From Acanthococcus lagerstroemiae (Eukaryota; Arthropoda; Insecta; Hemiptera; Eriococcidae), in NCBI GenBank assembly GCA_031841125.1, contig CM063111.1, positions 60,263,535-60,327,534 of the forward strand: a stretch of 64,000 nt of DNA, read 5' to 3'. A model generated the notes under the pieces. The model searched no databases. It saw only the letters and a program-made list of their open reading frames with translations, and was not told the origin of the DNA. Below, piece after piece: positions 37,201 to 48,650 of the stretch. Position 1 is the first letter of the stretch. Each line of letters opens with the position of its first letter. Position numbers and translations under genes: made by a program.

Positions 37201-40200
37201 ATTTTCCAAAATTTTCTATAACATTTTGATGACAACCCTTTACTTTGCCTCCCTTGAGGTACATGTTAATTACAATCTCGAGCTCAGTATTTCATTATGT
37301 TGTAACAATTGATTGGAATAATTTCCTAGGGAAGGGGGAGGGGCGTGGAGACCGCCATAATGAACCCAAACGGTAATTGATCTGAGCCAGTACATTGCAA
37401 AAAGCTGTGGAATAGGCCAACCTTTACCTTTCCTTCCTCCCCATTCGTTCACTATCTTCATTCACCTCGTTTTTTTTTTTTTTGTATTTATTTCTGGATT
37501 TCACTTTTTTTGTCCTCATGCAAATATAATGCTTGTAAGCGGTGAAATGAAAGGAAGTAACAAAAAATCAAAAAGACGATTTTAATTCTCACAGTAGACA
37601 ATTTTTTCAAGACAAGAAGTAAATCCAAAATAATGCCCTAGAAGACAAACTTTTTCACTATATGTAGAAAAACAGAATCAGTTTTCATCCATATGAATCG
37701 TTCGTTCATTTATCTGATAAGTTGTATGCGGTTATTTTCTTTCCCTACCTAGATTTGAAATATGAATTAAAAAAAATTAAGCATATTAATTGTAAATACT
37801 TCCGAATATCCATTCGATTTTTATAGACCTTTATTTCCGTCTTCAAATTTTTATCTCGAAGATTTAAATCAGGCTGGTCTTCAGTAAACTGATGTAAATA
37901 AAATTTATTCCTCTTATCACTCCATTTCCAAACTGATCCACCAGTCAAGCTTTGCTACAAAATATATACAAGTTTATTATGCTTACTTCGTATACATGCA
38001 TAACTATTGTATTTTATTCTACAGATGATGGTAAAGTACGATTTTAATCACAGACTGTTTAAGTGTGATTTGATTTTAAAGAATCGAAGCAAGAAGGGAC
38101 ACAAGAAAAGGGTCTGAATGTTCATCTACCACTAAAAGCCCCTTTTCTTAGTCACGTTGCAAGTGGCATTTAATGAAATTTTAAATGTCTAGGGGAATTA
38201 ATGAGTTCGACAAAACAGCTGTCCTATATGTTTCCGCGCATGCGCGTTTCTACACTGAAGGCTCAACGATGACGGATAACGTGATAACTCATTATATTTT
38301 TGATGTTCAAGATTAAATTTTGTTCTTGTTCGTGCTTTTGATGGTCTCATCTGTAGAATGAAACATTGTATTATACAACGGTGCCAAAGTGAGCAATTCT
38401 CTCGTGCGTTTACTTCACTCGCCTCACGGCTCGTTTTGTAAACTCGCACACTCGAACTTAATCGTTCACTTTAGCACCTTGTATAATAATATACTATTAT
38501 ACATATTGCTAGTCTTAAAATTACATCAACTCTATGGGCACCTCTATAACACGTTTTCCTACCATCACTATACAAGGGGAATCAAATCGCTTCCTGTGGA
38601 TACGAGAAGCCTTCTAACCTACTCTGAGCATACCGTCATCATTACCATATGCTCATCAGATCATAGAAATGCATTCTGGAAGTACCAAAACTTATACTTA
38701 ACGAGTTCTGAGCAAAAAAGCGTGAGGTTTCCACATAATTTTTCTCAAAAACTGATCATATGGTAGGTATTTTACAATTTGCAGATTGTACGTACATTAG
38801 TCAGAAAATCCACCTACCCAATTATTTGGAGGAACTGGGTTTCCATATTGATCTCTGTTTTTCGCATCTTTCCAGACATAATAGTTATCATACGGTTTAG
38901 TTCCATTTTCCGACTTTACGAACCATTCATTGTCATTACTACTGTGATTTATTACAAGATCCAGCACTAATTTCATTCCTGAACATCAATTTACGCATCA
39001 TGTACATATCAATGTAGCTACCTTATGTGTACTATCTATATTGGCATTTATGACATATCCAGTAACAAGTACATAGGATATACAAAAGCACTTTTCCTCT
39101 CTATGTGCATATAAATAATTTTCTAAATCTCCGTTAGTTACGCCTCCAGCCATCTGAATTTTAAACTCTATCACTAAATGTGACGCACGATATACGAAAG
39201 ATACAGGTAAGTAGCAGTTCAATAAACATAATAAAGTTACTAAACCTCTTTTTTTCATTTCATTTACAAGTTCTTGGAAATCATCGAATGTGCCGAAGGT
39301 GGGATCAATGGTGGTATAGTTGGATACATCATAACCCATACTTTTCAAGGGAGATTTGAAAAATGGAGAAATCCATAGCGCTTCTATATTTAGATCGACA
39401 AAATGATCCAACGTCGATGTTACACCTACATGAAAAATATGATTATCACACGATCAGTATTCAGTAATAATTATTTCATTTATTCAGGAAATTACGAGTA
39501 TGTACCTAGTTTATAAGTTGGAAATTATAGTAACTCAACGGTTACCAGCTTGAAGACAGCCTACGTCATGATTAATTGAATGAAAAAACAAAATCGAAAT
39601 TTGCTCGTCTCTATAGAGATTTTTCTGATAGTGATGAATCTATGATCAGGATACCTCGAGAAAATTGAGAGGCTGCTGATAGAGCTGAACCACATCACTA
39701 CGCTTTAATAAGCCCTTTTTAATATTGTTACCTTATAAAACAACGTGTAGTCTATTAAAGAGGTCTAGTTTCTTGAAATACATAATATGTATTATAGACT
39801 TTGAGAATACAGTTTAGTCTATAGGCGAAATTAGATTTTTTTTTTTTTTTTTTTTAATGGATCTTGATGAAAAACAGAGTAACGAGCGGGAGTTACGTGA
39901 AAATTGTTGAGAGTGGTGTCCTAACTAACATATTAGAAGTCCCCATTCCCATCCTGATCCTATCTGCTATCGACCCCCGAAAAAATACGGTCTGTTCACA
40001 CCACTGCAGCATAGAAACACCTAATTTTACATGTGCGGTATCCAAGGGGGGACGAGGAGGGGAATTACCAGGATGGAAAGCTATGAGAATGGGGGAAACT
40101 ACGAGTAGTGCATGTAAAATTTGAACTCCCATGAAAAAAAAGTCAAAAAAAAATTTCTCACTTTATAAGGCCTGTGTTAAACTGGGCTGCTCGAAAGAAT

Positions 40201-42227
40201 AATTTTGAATCCGCTAATTCTATTTGTGAAGTTTCTAAGGTAAATGATGATGATATATTCCGTAGTCTCTCGACTAGCGGGTTGCGTCTTTCCAGTGCTC
40301 TCTTTCTCCAGTGCTAATACTTTCATTTCCGAGAAGGATTTACCCTTTGTATCCTTCATTATCGCTCATCATAGCTCATTCTTTGCCTTCCTTTCCAGTT
40401 CTTTCCCTCAACCACTCCCTGCAATAATAATAACATCTCTGGAAGTCTTATATGTATTATGACCCATCATTTTAACTCTTCTCTTTACTATTATATTCCA
40501 AATTTCCTTTCTCTTTCTGTTGGCCTCAATTTTTCTATTCTTTTAAGTTTCCAGATGCAAAAAAAAAAAAAAAAGACAATTTTTACGCAGAAGATGGTGT
40601 AGAACAATTAACTGAAAAGTTTTCATATCCCGCAGAACTCAGGATATTTAAAAACAAAAAGACAATGGTGGTTCAATTAGGGATGGAGACTCTTAGTTTC
40701 TTAGTTGAGATACCACTTTCAACAATTTCCAACAAACTACCCCTTGTTACCCCGTTTTTTCGGAATTTCTGTATCTGCCTCGGTTAATAGCACAAATAGT
40801 ACAGCGCCGTGGCTTTATGGTTCAGCTGATCGTCTTTATCCTCTGTATTACGCAAATAGTATTTAAAATACGTTCCCACCCCAGCGTTCTGATAGTGAAT
40901 GACAAGATAAATTTAGTTGATCTTTGTATAGGCAAAAAGGCAGGCCTGGGACAAGACAAGCGCGGTAACAAACACGGGGGAGGGGACAGAAATTATTATT
41001 CATCCTACCTACTACCTAAGCTATTACTAACAGAAATGCACAATCTATCTCAGTGCTGTAACGGAGGGCAAATATAGCTGCCCCCCAAACGAACATTTGC
41101 ACATTTTTCCTGACTCCCTCCGAATACCAAAGGTTAGCTCCAACATTGCGATTTGATCCCTTTCCTGAAAACATGAAAACTGTTCATCATACTCAAGAGT
41201 ACTCTAATCGTTATTTATTCAGCCTGTCGAGGGAAAAACTGAAAAAATCTCCGAACCTACTGTAAGAGGAAACGGGTGGATTTATGTCAATAACTAGCAT
41301 CTTGTATCGGAGAGGGAAAAAACCCAATAATTGGAGCGATCCAGAAATCTTCGGAGAAATATATTTCAGTGGGAGTGGGGCAGTGAATTTGCTCTTTTAC
41401 TAAAAGAGAAAGCCAGGCTCCCAGGGGGCGTTACTCCCATTCGAGTCCCCTGGCTACGGCCTTGGATGGAACAAACTAAACCTCCATCAAGGGCAACGCC
41501 CTCCCTTACTTTCGCAACGGTAGAATTATTCTCTTCTCCCACATTCTTCATGTTTCTTTCCATTTTTAGTCGAATCTGCAATTTCCTAGTTTTTGAGTGC
41601 ATAGAGCTATGCGTGTCTGTCATACAAAATCCTAAAAAATTCGTTAATTCATTACTTTTTCTTAGGTTTTACGGCGCCTGTTGGGATTTGTTCCCGCGAA
41701 GAGGCTCAAGAAAGGTTATTTGAAATGATTAAAAAAGAAAGTGTAGATACGGCGAAGTATCCTTCTATACGAGTATTTTCATAACGTCTTATTATGTTAC
41801 CATGTACGAAACGCAAAATCCCAAGGGTAACGCCCATACTTATTAAATTTGCGTGATTATCGTTACATTTTGAAGATGCTATTCAGATAGTTTCTGGAGT
41901 GGGGCTGGTTGGGGGGACAACGGAAAAATAACAGCATTTCTTTAAGCTCGACAGAAGAGCTGCATAGATAATAGTTGCATTAAACGACAATAATGTATTA
42001 TAGCGAGCCATAAAATCGAGGAAAAATTTTACAGCGAAGTACCATAAATTAATACACCTTTCGTTCTTACCTTTAATATCCCCAATACCATCACCATTGC
42101 TATCTTTGAATGACCAAATGAACACTTCATATATCTGCGTATACCGCCACCAATGTTTTTTCAGATTTGCTGATACCCTTGAAATGAATATTAACAGCAC
42201 CCAGACCAAATACTTTCTTGTTTCCAT
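34285..42227 (-). CDS. Gene B: GH13 alpha-glucosidase paralogue, exons 1-7 intact, 3' exons not found
   Basis: Predicted exons (complement): 42071-42227, 39246-39425, 38818-38978, 37829-37954, 36784-37022, 35387-35582, 34293-34500. All have GT-AG borders and matching phases and are free of stops. The ATG at 42,227 starts a signal peptide (YLVWVLLIFIS, likely cleavage after RVSA). The next 31 residues are almost the same as in gene A, so these are recent paralogues. Catalytic Asp (GFRLDA, residue 225), Glu (LIAEA, 293) and Asp (ENHDN, 358) are all kept. Exons 8-10, which encode the end of the barrel and the C-terminal beta-domain, are not recognisable in the 9.6 kb before gene A. Reading through the exon 7 donor adds Gly-Glu and then a stop (34,285), giving 424 aa. 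Either this is a 3'-truncated duplicate (possible pseudogene), or the last exons are too diverged for me to see. Confidence 0.75.
35627..36238 (+). mobile_element. Tigger/pogo-type element, internally deleted, in gene B intron 5
   Basis: Ends read AGTGTATGCCGCTTAAAGTG and, on the other strand, CAGTGTATGCCGCTTAATGT, with TA outside the right end (36,239-36,240). The first base of the left end appears mutated (C to T). Both termini continue into AATTGAATC/GAATCA-type sequence like the element at 12.46 kb but with a different TIR, so it is a related subfamily. Confidence 0.75.
35948..36048 (+). pseudogene. N-terminal remnant of Tigger/pogo transposase
   Basis: A short reading frame begins with MSKRRDLSLKEKIDLLKKYD, the helix-turn-helix start (CENP-B/Psq type) of Tigger-family transposases, and degrades within about 30 codons. 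The rest of the protein is deleted. Confidence 0.6.
36366..36605 (+). repeat. Dispersed repeat family, copy 2 (gene B intron 5)
   Basis: It is similar to 25,523-25,770: TTCTGCAGAAAACGCT, ATTACCATCGTGATG, GGTCATTCGTTCCGTC and GGAATGTGGGTATGCG are shared with small changes. Confidence 0.6.
38369..38486. repeat. Short inverted repeat in gene B intron 3
   Basis: ATTATACAACGGTGCCAAAG at the left and, on the other strand, ATTATACAAGGTGCTAAAGT at the right form arms of about 30 bp around a core that also contains CACTCGCCTCACGGCTCG. The whole is about 118 bp, MITE-like or a simple hairpin. Confidence 0.55.
40177..40550 (-). pseudogene. 3' end fragment of another LINE reverse transcriptase (gene B intron 1)
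   Basis: Read on the minus strand, broken frames give a VVEGKNWKGRQRMSYDE-like segment followed by MKDTKGKSFSEMKVLAL and an ATC-repeat tail (ISSSF/IIII). This matches the remembered C-terminal tail of insect endonuclease-reverse transcriptases (the EGKRxxGRxR...SxxE pattern) and their trinucleotide tails. Only the 3' end is present, as expected from 5' truncation. Confidence 0.45.
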
Positions 42228-42529
42228 TTCGTAATAAATTAGGAAATAACTGATGTCGCCATAGAGAACTGCTATATTGAATGCACACCACTCCAACCGC
42301 ATTTACCTTTGATTCGACGAACGAGTCATGCACTCCACTTATTGTTAAGTTACATGTTTACACAAGATATACGCAGGTAACCTACATTATACACTTCAAC
42401 GTTTCGAGTGTTCGAGTTCGTAGCATTATATAGCAATATTGATAACTACCATATCGAAAAAGTTTATTACGCTTATTAGTTATAAATTATTTAACGGCAC
42501 CACTAAGTAAGAACAAGCAAAACAGCGTA

Positions 42530-44350
42530 GGGACGATCCGATTACACCATATCACCAAAAATGATGTCGAACTCGCTATCAAATAGATGAAAGCTAAGAA
42601 GTCATTCGGCCCAGACGGAATACCTACATATGTTTACAAGGGACTCCGGGAACTATTCTCGGCCCCCTAGCCTATATTTACAACCTGCCCTTACAGTCTG
42701 GGAAATTTCCTAAACGTTGGGCTGTGTCCAAAATAGCACCAATTCCCAAGGGAGAGAACACCATGGATATCACAAATCATAGACCAATTGCACTTATCCC
42801 AGTACCTGCAAAAATGTTTGAGTCAATATTACAAAGCCAAATATAAGTTCAGGTGGACAGCCAAATAATAAACGCACAACATGGATTCCGTCGGGGCAGA
42901 GGAGTACAAACAAATCTGGCCTCTTTCGCTCAATGCCTGTCGGAGCATATTGATAGAGGGGTGCAGGTCGATACAATCTACACAGACTTCCGGAAAGCGT
43001 TCGACAAGGTAAATCACTCCCTTCTGATAACAAAAATGACGGAAATGGGATTTAATGCACAAGCCATACATTTCATGCAGTCATACCTGACGGGCAGAAC
43101 CCAATACGTTGGGTACAAAGATGCAGAGTCGTATTCTTTCCCAAACCCCTCAGGGGTTCCGAAAGGGTCAAATCTAGGTCCACTGCTATTTGTGATTTTC
43201 ATTAATGACATAGAGAAAAGTGTCAGGCACTCGAATGTCCTGCTGTGCGCGGATGACATGAAGATTTACCGTAGTATAGAACGTAAGGAAGAGTGTTATC
43301 AACTACAAAACGATCTAAACTCAAAAGCAGAATGGAGTGAGGAAAATCATTTACCCTTCAATGTAGAAAAATGTGAAAAAATAACATACACTCGATATAC
43401 AATAAGAACAATAAGTCACACCTACATGATAAACAATATGCGGCTAAGGGAGATTGCAACAGTTAGGGATCTGGGCGTATTTCTGGATAGCAATGTAGCT
43501 TTTAAATATCATACAGCGCAACTCATTAAGCAGGCAAGAAGGAGGGTAGGATTTATCATCAGAAATTCCAAAAACCTCAAACAAATTCAAACCCTAAGGG
43601 CCCTTTATTTTACTTTGGTACGCTCGTTACTGGAATTTGGGGTGTTAGTGTGGTACCCTTCGTCTATAACGCTTTCCGGAATTCTGGAATCCATACAGAA
43701 AAGATTCCTCAAATTTCACTTTTACAAGACTTTTGAATACTACCCGTCTGGTATGGGATATGAAGAACTGTTGCAGGGCTTCGAAATGCATTCATTGGAG
43801 GCAAGGCGTAGGACAGTTTCCTTATTATTCCTCTACGACCTGATGCGGTGCAGAGTTGTGGAGCCAGAACTCCTCTCAAAAATCAATCTATGGGTACCTA
43901 GGGCTAACAGCCAGTCCATGCAAACGTTCCGCACCCCATCCAAACGTACGGATATCCTGAGAAACAGTGTCTTATCCAGAGCATTGGATCAACATAATAG
44001 ACTGTGTTTGAGCTGTCCGGACCTTGACATATTTTACCAGTCCAGGAATAATTTCCGTAAGACCATCCTGCAGGCTAAAGATTAGGAAATGATCAAAAGG
44101 TGAGAAGAAAAATGAAATAAATAATACGAATGAATGGATGAATGGATGAACGAATTGTGAATGAATGATTGAATGAATGAATGACTGAATGAATATAAGT
44201 ACTATACTCTTAGTTTTGTATTCTACTAAACAAATTATTGTCTTTAATCTCAAGTGAAATTATTTTGTAAAGGTGGTGTCGGCGGTAATTAGTCTACGGA
44301 CTGTTGTCGGCACCACCTCAAAAAATAAACAAATTTAAAATAAATAAAAT
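42530..44350 (+). mobile_element. 5'-truncated LINE (CR1/Jockey-like) with RT ORF and hairpin 3' end
   Basis: Coding sequence for a reverse transcriptase begins mid-domain near 42,530 and ends at 44,085. A (GAAT)n-like stretch (44,126-44,195) and a 3' region follow, containing AGGTGGTGTCGGC...GTCGGCACCACCT (about 44,269-44,320) and an AAATAAATAAAAT-type tail. No endonuclease part is present, so the copy was 5'-truncated on insertion. It lies about 300 bp upstream of gene B. Confidence 0.75.
42556..44085 (+). pseudogene. LINE reverse transcriptase, 5'-truncated, mostly open
   Basis: The last 410 codons (42,853-44,085) are uninterrupted. Motifs: YTDFRKAFDKVNHSLL (motif A, catalytic Asp), SGVPKGSNLGPLLFVIFIND (motif B), LLCADDMKIY (motif C, with the CADD catalytic pair) and FNVEKCE. 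Upstream, the start of the domain (KKSFGPDGIPTYVYKGL near 42,598) is in another frame and is separated by a frameshift near 42,660. In-frame stops are TAG near 42,580 and TAA at 42,844-42,846. It lacks an endonuclease and a start, so it is not a working gene, but the open part suggests fairly recent insertion. The clade (CR1 or Jockey group) is a guess from motif style. Confidence 0.75.
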
Positions 44351-44901
44351 AATTATGACTACATCGGATTCATCCTGATATGAGCACATATAGCCGATTT
44401 GTGGTGTGTGTGGGTGGGGGGGGGGAGAGCTAACAAGTATCAAAATAATGCTAAAATTTTTTTCACTCGTACTATGTTATCTAAAGTCTAGTTCCAACTA
44501 GATAAAATATACAGCCATGATGCTGAAATAGACTTCAAAGGTCTTTTGGTCGGGTAAGTCAATAGCTAGTCGAGCTACCGTTCGTGTCCCAGATTTTGTA
44601 CCTAGTATCAAGTATAGAAGGAAAAATTCATGGGGGAAAAATTGTAGTCCAGAATAGATGGATGTAAAAAAAAAAAGTCAGTTGGGATGAGCCGACAAGG
44701 TTGTTGAAGCATCCAATTCCAAGTACAATTTTGAAAAGTTGGCGTCGTATTTCACACGGTCGAAAAAATCGGGAAAATGTGCGTGTTACAAGGCTTATAT
44801 TTCACCTCATCAATACTTCCTGTAATATTAACAAATTTTAAAAGCTCGCTCATTGACCTCCTACGTCTTCCGTCTTCCCCCGCATGCATGTGGGCGGTCC
44901 T

Positions 44902-45052
44902 TAATTATTCGAAAACAATTTCTCATGAATACTGGACATAATATTTTCTTCTTGCCCTTTGAAATGCGAGAGCAGGCAAATATATTTACCTGTTGTCACG
45001 ATGAGTGGCTTACATACTTACTGAAGGGAAGTCTCGTATTTCTCGCTGGGAA
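44902..45052 (+). repeat. Dispersed repeat, direct copy of 21.9-22.05 kb
   Basis: The shared stretches are listed at 21,901-22,046. The element type is unknown; it has no coding potential. Confidence 0.75.
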
Positions 45053-45129
45053 CCTCCAATCTTATAATGTAGGCAACTTATTCTGCTGCATGAATTCCTG
45101 TCTACTCTTACTGATTAAGGGACTCGGAT

Positions 45130-46605
45130 CCGAACATTTTCGATGAAATTCTTCGGAGATCATCGAACATTTTTTATAACGATTTTTCATAAAATTCTTC
45201 AAAACAATCGGAGTTCTTCCCCGAATATTTCCTATGAAATTCTTCAAAACTTACCAGAAAATTTTCCTAAAGTAATTTGTTGAGATTCTTTGGAAAATAT
45301 TGGTAATTTTTTCTAAAGATTTCCGATAGTATTCTGCGGGAATTATCGAAATTTTTTTCGCAAAAATTTCCGATTAAATTCCTTTAAAATAGGGTTACCA
45401 ATTATTTGCTTCTTGGCAAATGCATTATTTGTTTTTTCCATGTTGCATTTGCCCTTTGCCAGACCCAGCAATGAAATAAGAAAACTTTGCCTCTTTCACC
45501 AGTTTATGAAAGTATATCCCGGAAAAATGTAAAAGCATTCAACATTTACAGGGTAATTTTCAATTCTGTGGTACATTGTTTGAAAGAAACACTTAGGCCG
45601 AGAGCCATTTGAACAATGTAATACCATTGGGATGTGGAACAGAATGTAAGAGCGCTAACGTGCACTTCCTTAAAGAAAGGTTGAGTGATCACAGACGGAA
45701 TTAACATTGCCGTAAATGGGAAATACGGGTTTTTCAAAAAATCATTATAAAATTAAGAAATGACGGACATGCTTCAAATTTGAACTGTAGGGGGCTACAT
45801 ATTCGAACTTGCGATTAAAAATTTAATATGTCAGGTAGGAAAATTAACAGAAGTGCGATGAAGTAAAAAATGAGAGATACGTTATCAGTTGCCAGCCTGA
45901 CCGCGCGTAACCCGCGCGCCCTATCTATTTTTTCTCCATTGATCACTCAGTGAGGGTTCACAAAACATCCGCTAGATGTCAGCCACTTTGAATCCGAGTT
46001 CCAATACAGATAGGGCTATTCCTTCCAATATTCTGTCTACGGGAACGAGCAGAGCGAGTTCCGAGTCTGCCTTACATTTTTAGAATATTTGCTTTTTTTG
46101 TGACTAAATATGTTGTTTCACCAGCAACATTTGTTTTATAGAAAAAATGAGTTGGTAACCCTTTTAAAACCATCGGAGATTTTACCTGCAGGTTTTCGAT
46201 GAAATTCTCCAAAGATTATTAAACTTGTAAATTCTGTGGAAAATATTATAAATTTCTTAAAAAGATTTCCGATGAAATTCCTTAAAAATCATAGGAGATT
46301 TTTCCCGAGGATTTTCGATGAAATTCTTCGGACAATATTTTTCCTAAAGATTATTGATAAGATTCTTAAAAAAACATCAGAGTTTTCCCTCAAATTTTTC
46401 CTATGAAATTCATAAAAAATTATCGGAAAGTTTACCTGAAGATTTTTAAAGAGATTCTTTGAAGAAAATTGGAAATTATTTCCGAAAATTACCGATGAAA
46501 TTCCTTAAAAATTATCGGAAAATTTTCCCTAAAATTTTTGATGAAATTCTTCGAAGATCTTCAAACATTTTAATTCTTTGGAAAACATTCGAAATTCTTT
46601 CCTAA
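45130..46605. repeat. Degenerate GATGAAATTCTTCGGAGA repeat array, interrupted
   Basis: 45,130-45,389 and 46,163-46,605 are made of diverged units such as GATGAAATTCTTCGGAGATC and ATTTTTCCCGAAGATTTTCG, the same family as the foldback at 7.39-8.2 kb. The two blocks were once continuous: removing 45,390-46,162 plus one copy of its duplication rejoins a normal unit. Confidence 0.7.
45390..46162. mobile_element. hAT-like insertion within the repeat array, 773 bp
   Basis: Ends TAGGGTTACCAA and TTGGTAACCCT are inverted repeats. TTTAAAA flanks both sides (45,383-45,389 and 46,163-46,169), a 7-bp match where hAT elements make 8 bp. The interior shows no recognisable transposase and includes unusual CG-rich DNA (CGCGCGTAACCCGCGCGCC, about 45,901). 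It is probably a non-autonomous hAT. Confidence 0.7.
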
Positions 46606-46999
46606 AAGAACGGACAACAGATTAGGGGGGGGGGCGTACGGCAGGGTGTAGGACCTTCACGGTTGAAATGTTAGTAAGTAACAGAACGGTAATTACAACA
46701 AAAACCTCAATTTTAAACGCTTTTTCTGTAAAATTTTACTTTTAGTCAACTGGTCCCTTTTCATATGCGCCCTCACATATATAAACGAGCAATATGAACG
46801 ACAAAGACAAGGAGGCGGCTTTACAATGAGACCTATAATACTTGCCCTTGTTCGTAGCGTATCCAGACTTATTATGAAGGGCGGGGGGCGTTTCACTTTT
46901 ACAACATTACAGGTGTAATACTTACTACTACCACCAGAACAAATTTTAAAATTTTCACATTTTTTCGGCTGATGCCCGGGGGTTCAGACCCTCCCCCCT

Positions 47000-47290
47000 G
47001 TGGCTACGCCCCTGCTCGAGGCAGAACGCGACCCCTCTTCGGTTCGTGTACGGAGCACTAGACAACTGGATGCTGCGACGGAAGAGTATCGAAGATTCTT
47101 TAGTCTGAATATCCGCAACGGTGCATCAGATGCTGGATACAGCACGCAGCGAAGTACCTACGGATACCAAAAAGTAGAACTGCCTGGGAGCTTCGACTCT
47201 GAAGAAATTCCTCGAACGGCAGTCATTTCGAGTTTATATAGCCTGGCCGTGGCCGCTTTCACCAGTCGTGGTGTATTCTGGAGGGTGTAA
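47000..47290 (+). other. Unrecognised 97-codon open frame
   Basis: An open frame with balanced, protein-like composition (LEAERDPSSVRVRSTRQL... to SRGVFWRV) sits between a transposon-like end at about 47,000 and a SINE-like repeat at 47,480. It has no signal peptide, no recognised motif, and starts within low-complexity sequence. It may be a captured exon fragment or chance. Confidence 0.2.
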
Positions 47291-47454
47291 TACCAGCCGA
47301 GTAGCTAAGGGGGGCAGGGTGGATCCAGGCCCCACATTTTTGCTACCCCCTCCCCCGAATTTGCAAAGCTACACCCGGGCAAACATGTACAACAGGTTAT
47401 TGTGGAATTGATGCTCCCCACTGTTAACTATACACACACTCGGTCATAATGATT

Positions 47455-47955
47455 GTCTCGGCCATCATGAAGAAGAAGATGCAGACGGAGTGGTCGAGAC
47501 TGAGGGCCGGCGATTCACCAAGTTCGGCCCACACCATTGAACAGGAGGAGAACTCTGTACCATCCTAGAAGAGCTGCTGCAGCTGCGTTGCGAACCCACC
47601 GGCAGGGCTCACCCGTCGTCACCACCTGCCTGCGTCGACACACGGACCAAGACGAGGAAGTGATGGTTGAGTGAAGAGAGGCAGCGCGTCCGGCCGTGGG
47701 GGACCTGAAAATTCCAGGTGAGCGCTCAGGGAGTGCGGACCTCGGCCAGTAGGGATCTAGGGGATCCCAAGATGGCCCTGGTAGGACGCGCGCACCGTTG
47801 CGGCACGTAGGAATGAGGGTTCGGGCCCGGCCCCAAGGCGTCCCTCCGGTCACTGACGCAATACTCGAAAGGGTAGTTCCTGTGGCCGGGGGTGCGGTGT
47901 CACAGGGGCCACTTTGACATGCGTGCATCGCCATATGTCCCACAACACCATATTA
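47455..47955 (-). mobile_element. GC-rich SINE-like repeat
   Basis: This GC-rich unit of about 500 bp lies in AT-rich DNA. On the minus strand it begins TATGGTGTTGTGGGACATAT and ends in a CTT-rich tail (CATCTTCTTCTTCATGATGG). Its 5' 112 bp recur, inverted, at 19,654-19,765 in gene A intron 4. On the plus strand it carries GGAGTGGTCGAGACTGAGGG and GGGTTCGGGCCC, which resemble Pol III box sequences but are not at normal tRNA spacing. The class is uncertain. Confidence 0.55.
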
Positions 47956-48332
47956 CTACGCAACCCACCGCTATACTTTTATCCCGACTACACAACCCTC
48001 TACAACCCTCTGCGTGACTAGGTTCCAGCGACGACGGTCGCGCTATGAGCCGGGTTTCTCTCTGTCTGAATTTAGGGGCTTACAAGCCCTGCGCGCGTAA
48101 CAAAATCGCATGGACCATTTATCTGGAAGCTTTACTGACTACGAAAGAAATTATGACAAAATTCCATTATTAATTCGAAATTTGGCCAAGATGCAGTTTT
48201 GAAACACTAATTTGAGATTTTTTGTGAAAATGATCCGTACAGCAGAGCGCGGCGTCATCTTCCCTTATTTAAGCTTCCTAATCGGGCACGGAGGTGTATT
48301 GAATTTATACTGCGCATCCTTCTTTCTAGAAA

Positions 48333-48650
48333 TATGGATGCGCCAATCTCGTATATGGGTGTGCAATTCATACTTTTTCTGATCCCAAATTTTATTTCTG
48401 TATGTGTGCAATTTACAATTTCAATGCTTAATCTGATTTTTGCCACCGTGTATAATTTACAATTTTTCTATCTGAAAATTTATTTCTTTGGGTGTGCAGT
48501 TTACATGTCGTTTTCTTTACCTGACTACCCAGTGTGTGCAGCTTACATGCGCCCAAGCATTAAATTGTAAATTGCACACATACAGAAATAAAATTTGGAA
48601 TCAGAAAAAGTTTGAATTGCATACCCATATACGAGATGGGCGCATCCATA
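48333..48650. repeat. Long near-perfect hairpin, ~97-bp arms
   Basis: Arms 48,333-48,430 and 48,555-48,650 pair with about five differences (outer end TATGGATGCGCC, inner TGTGTGCAATTTACAATTT). The loop is about 124 nt and repeats TAATTTACAATTTTT and GTGTGCAGTTTACATG. It may be a foldback MITE; a transcript would form a long hairpin. Confidence 0.8.

Noticed and set aside
41331..41723. 130-codon ORF in gene B intron 1
   Set aside because: It contains repeat-like sequence (CCAGGGGGCGTTACTCCCAT) and no protein motif; likely transposon debris.
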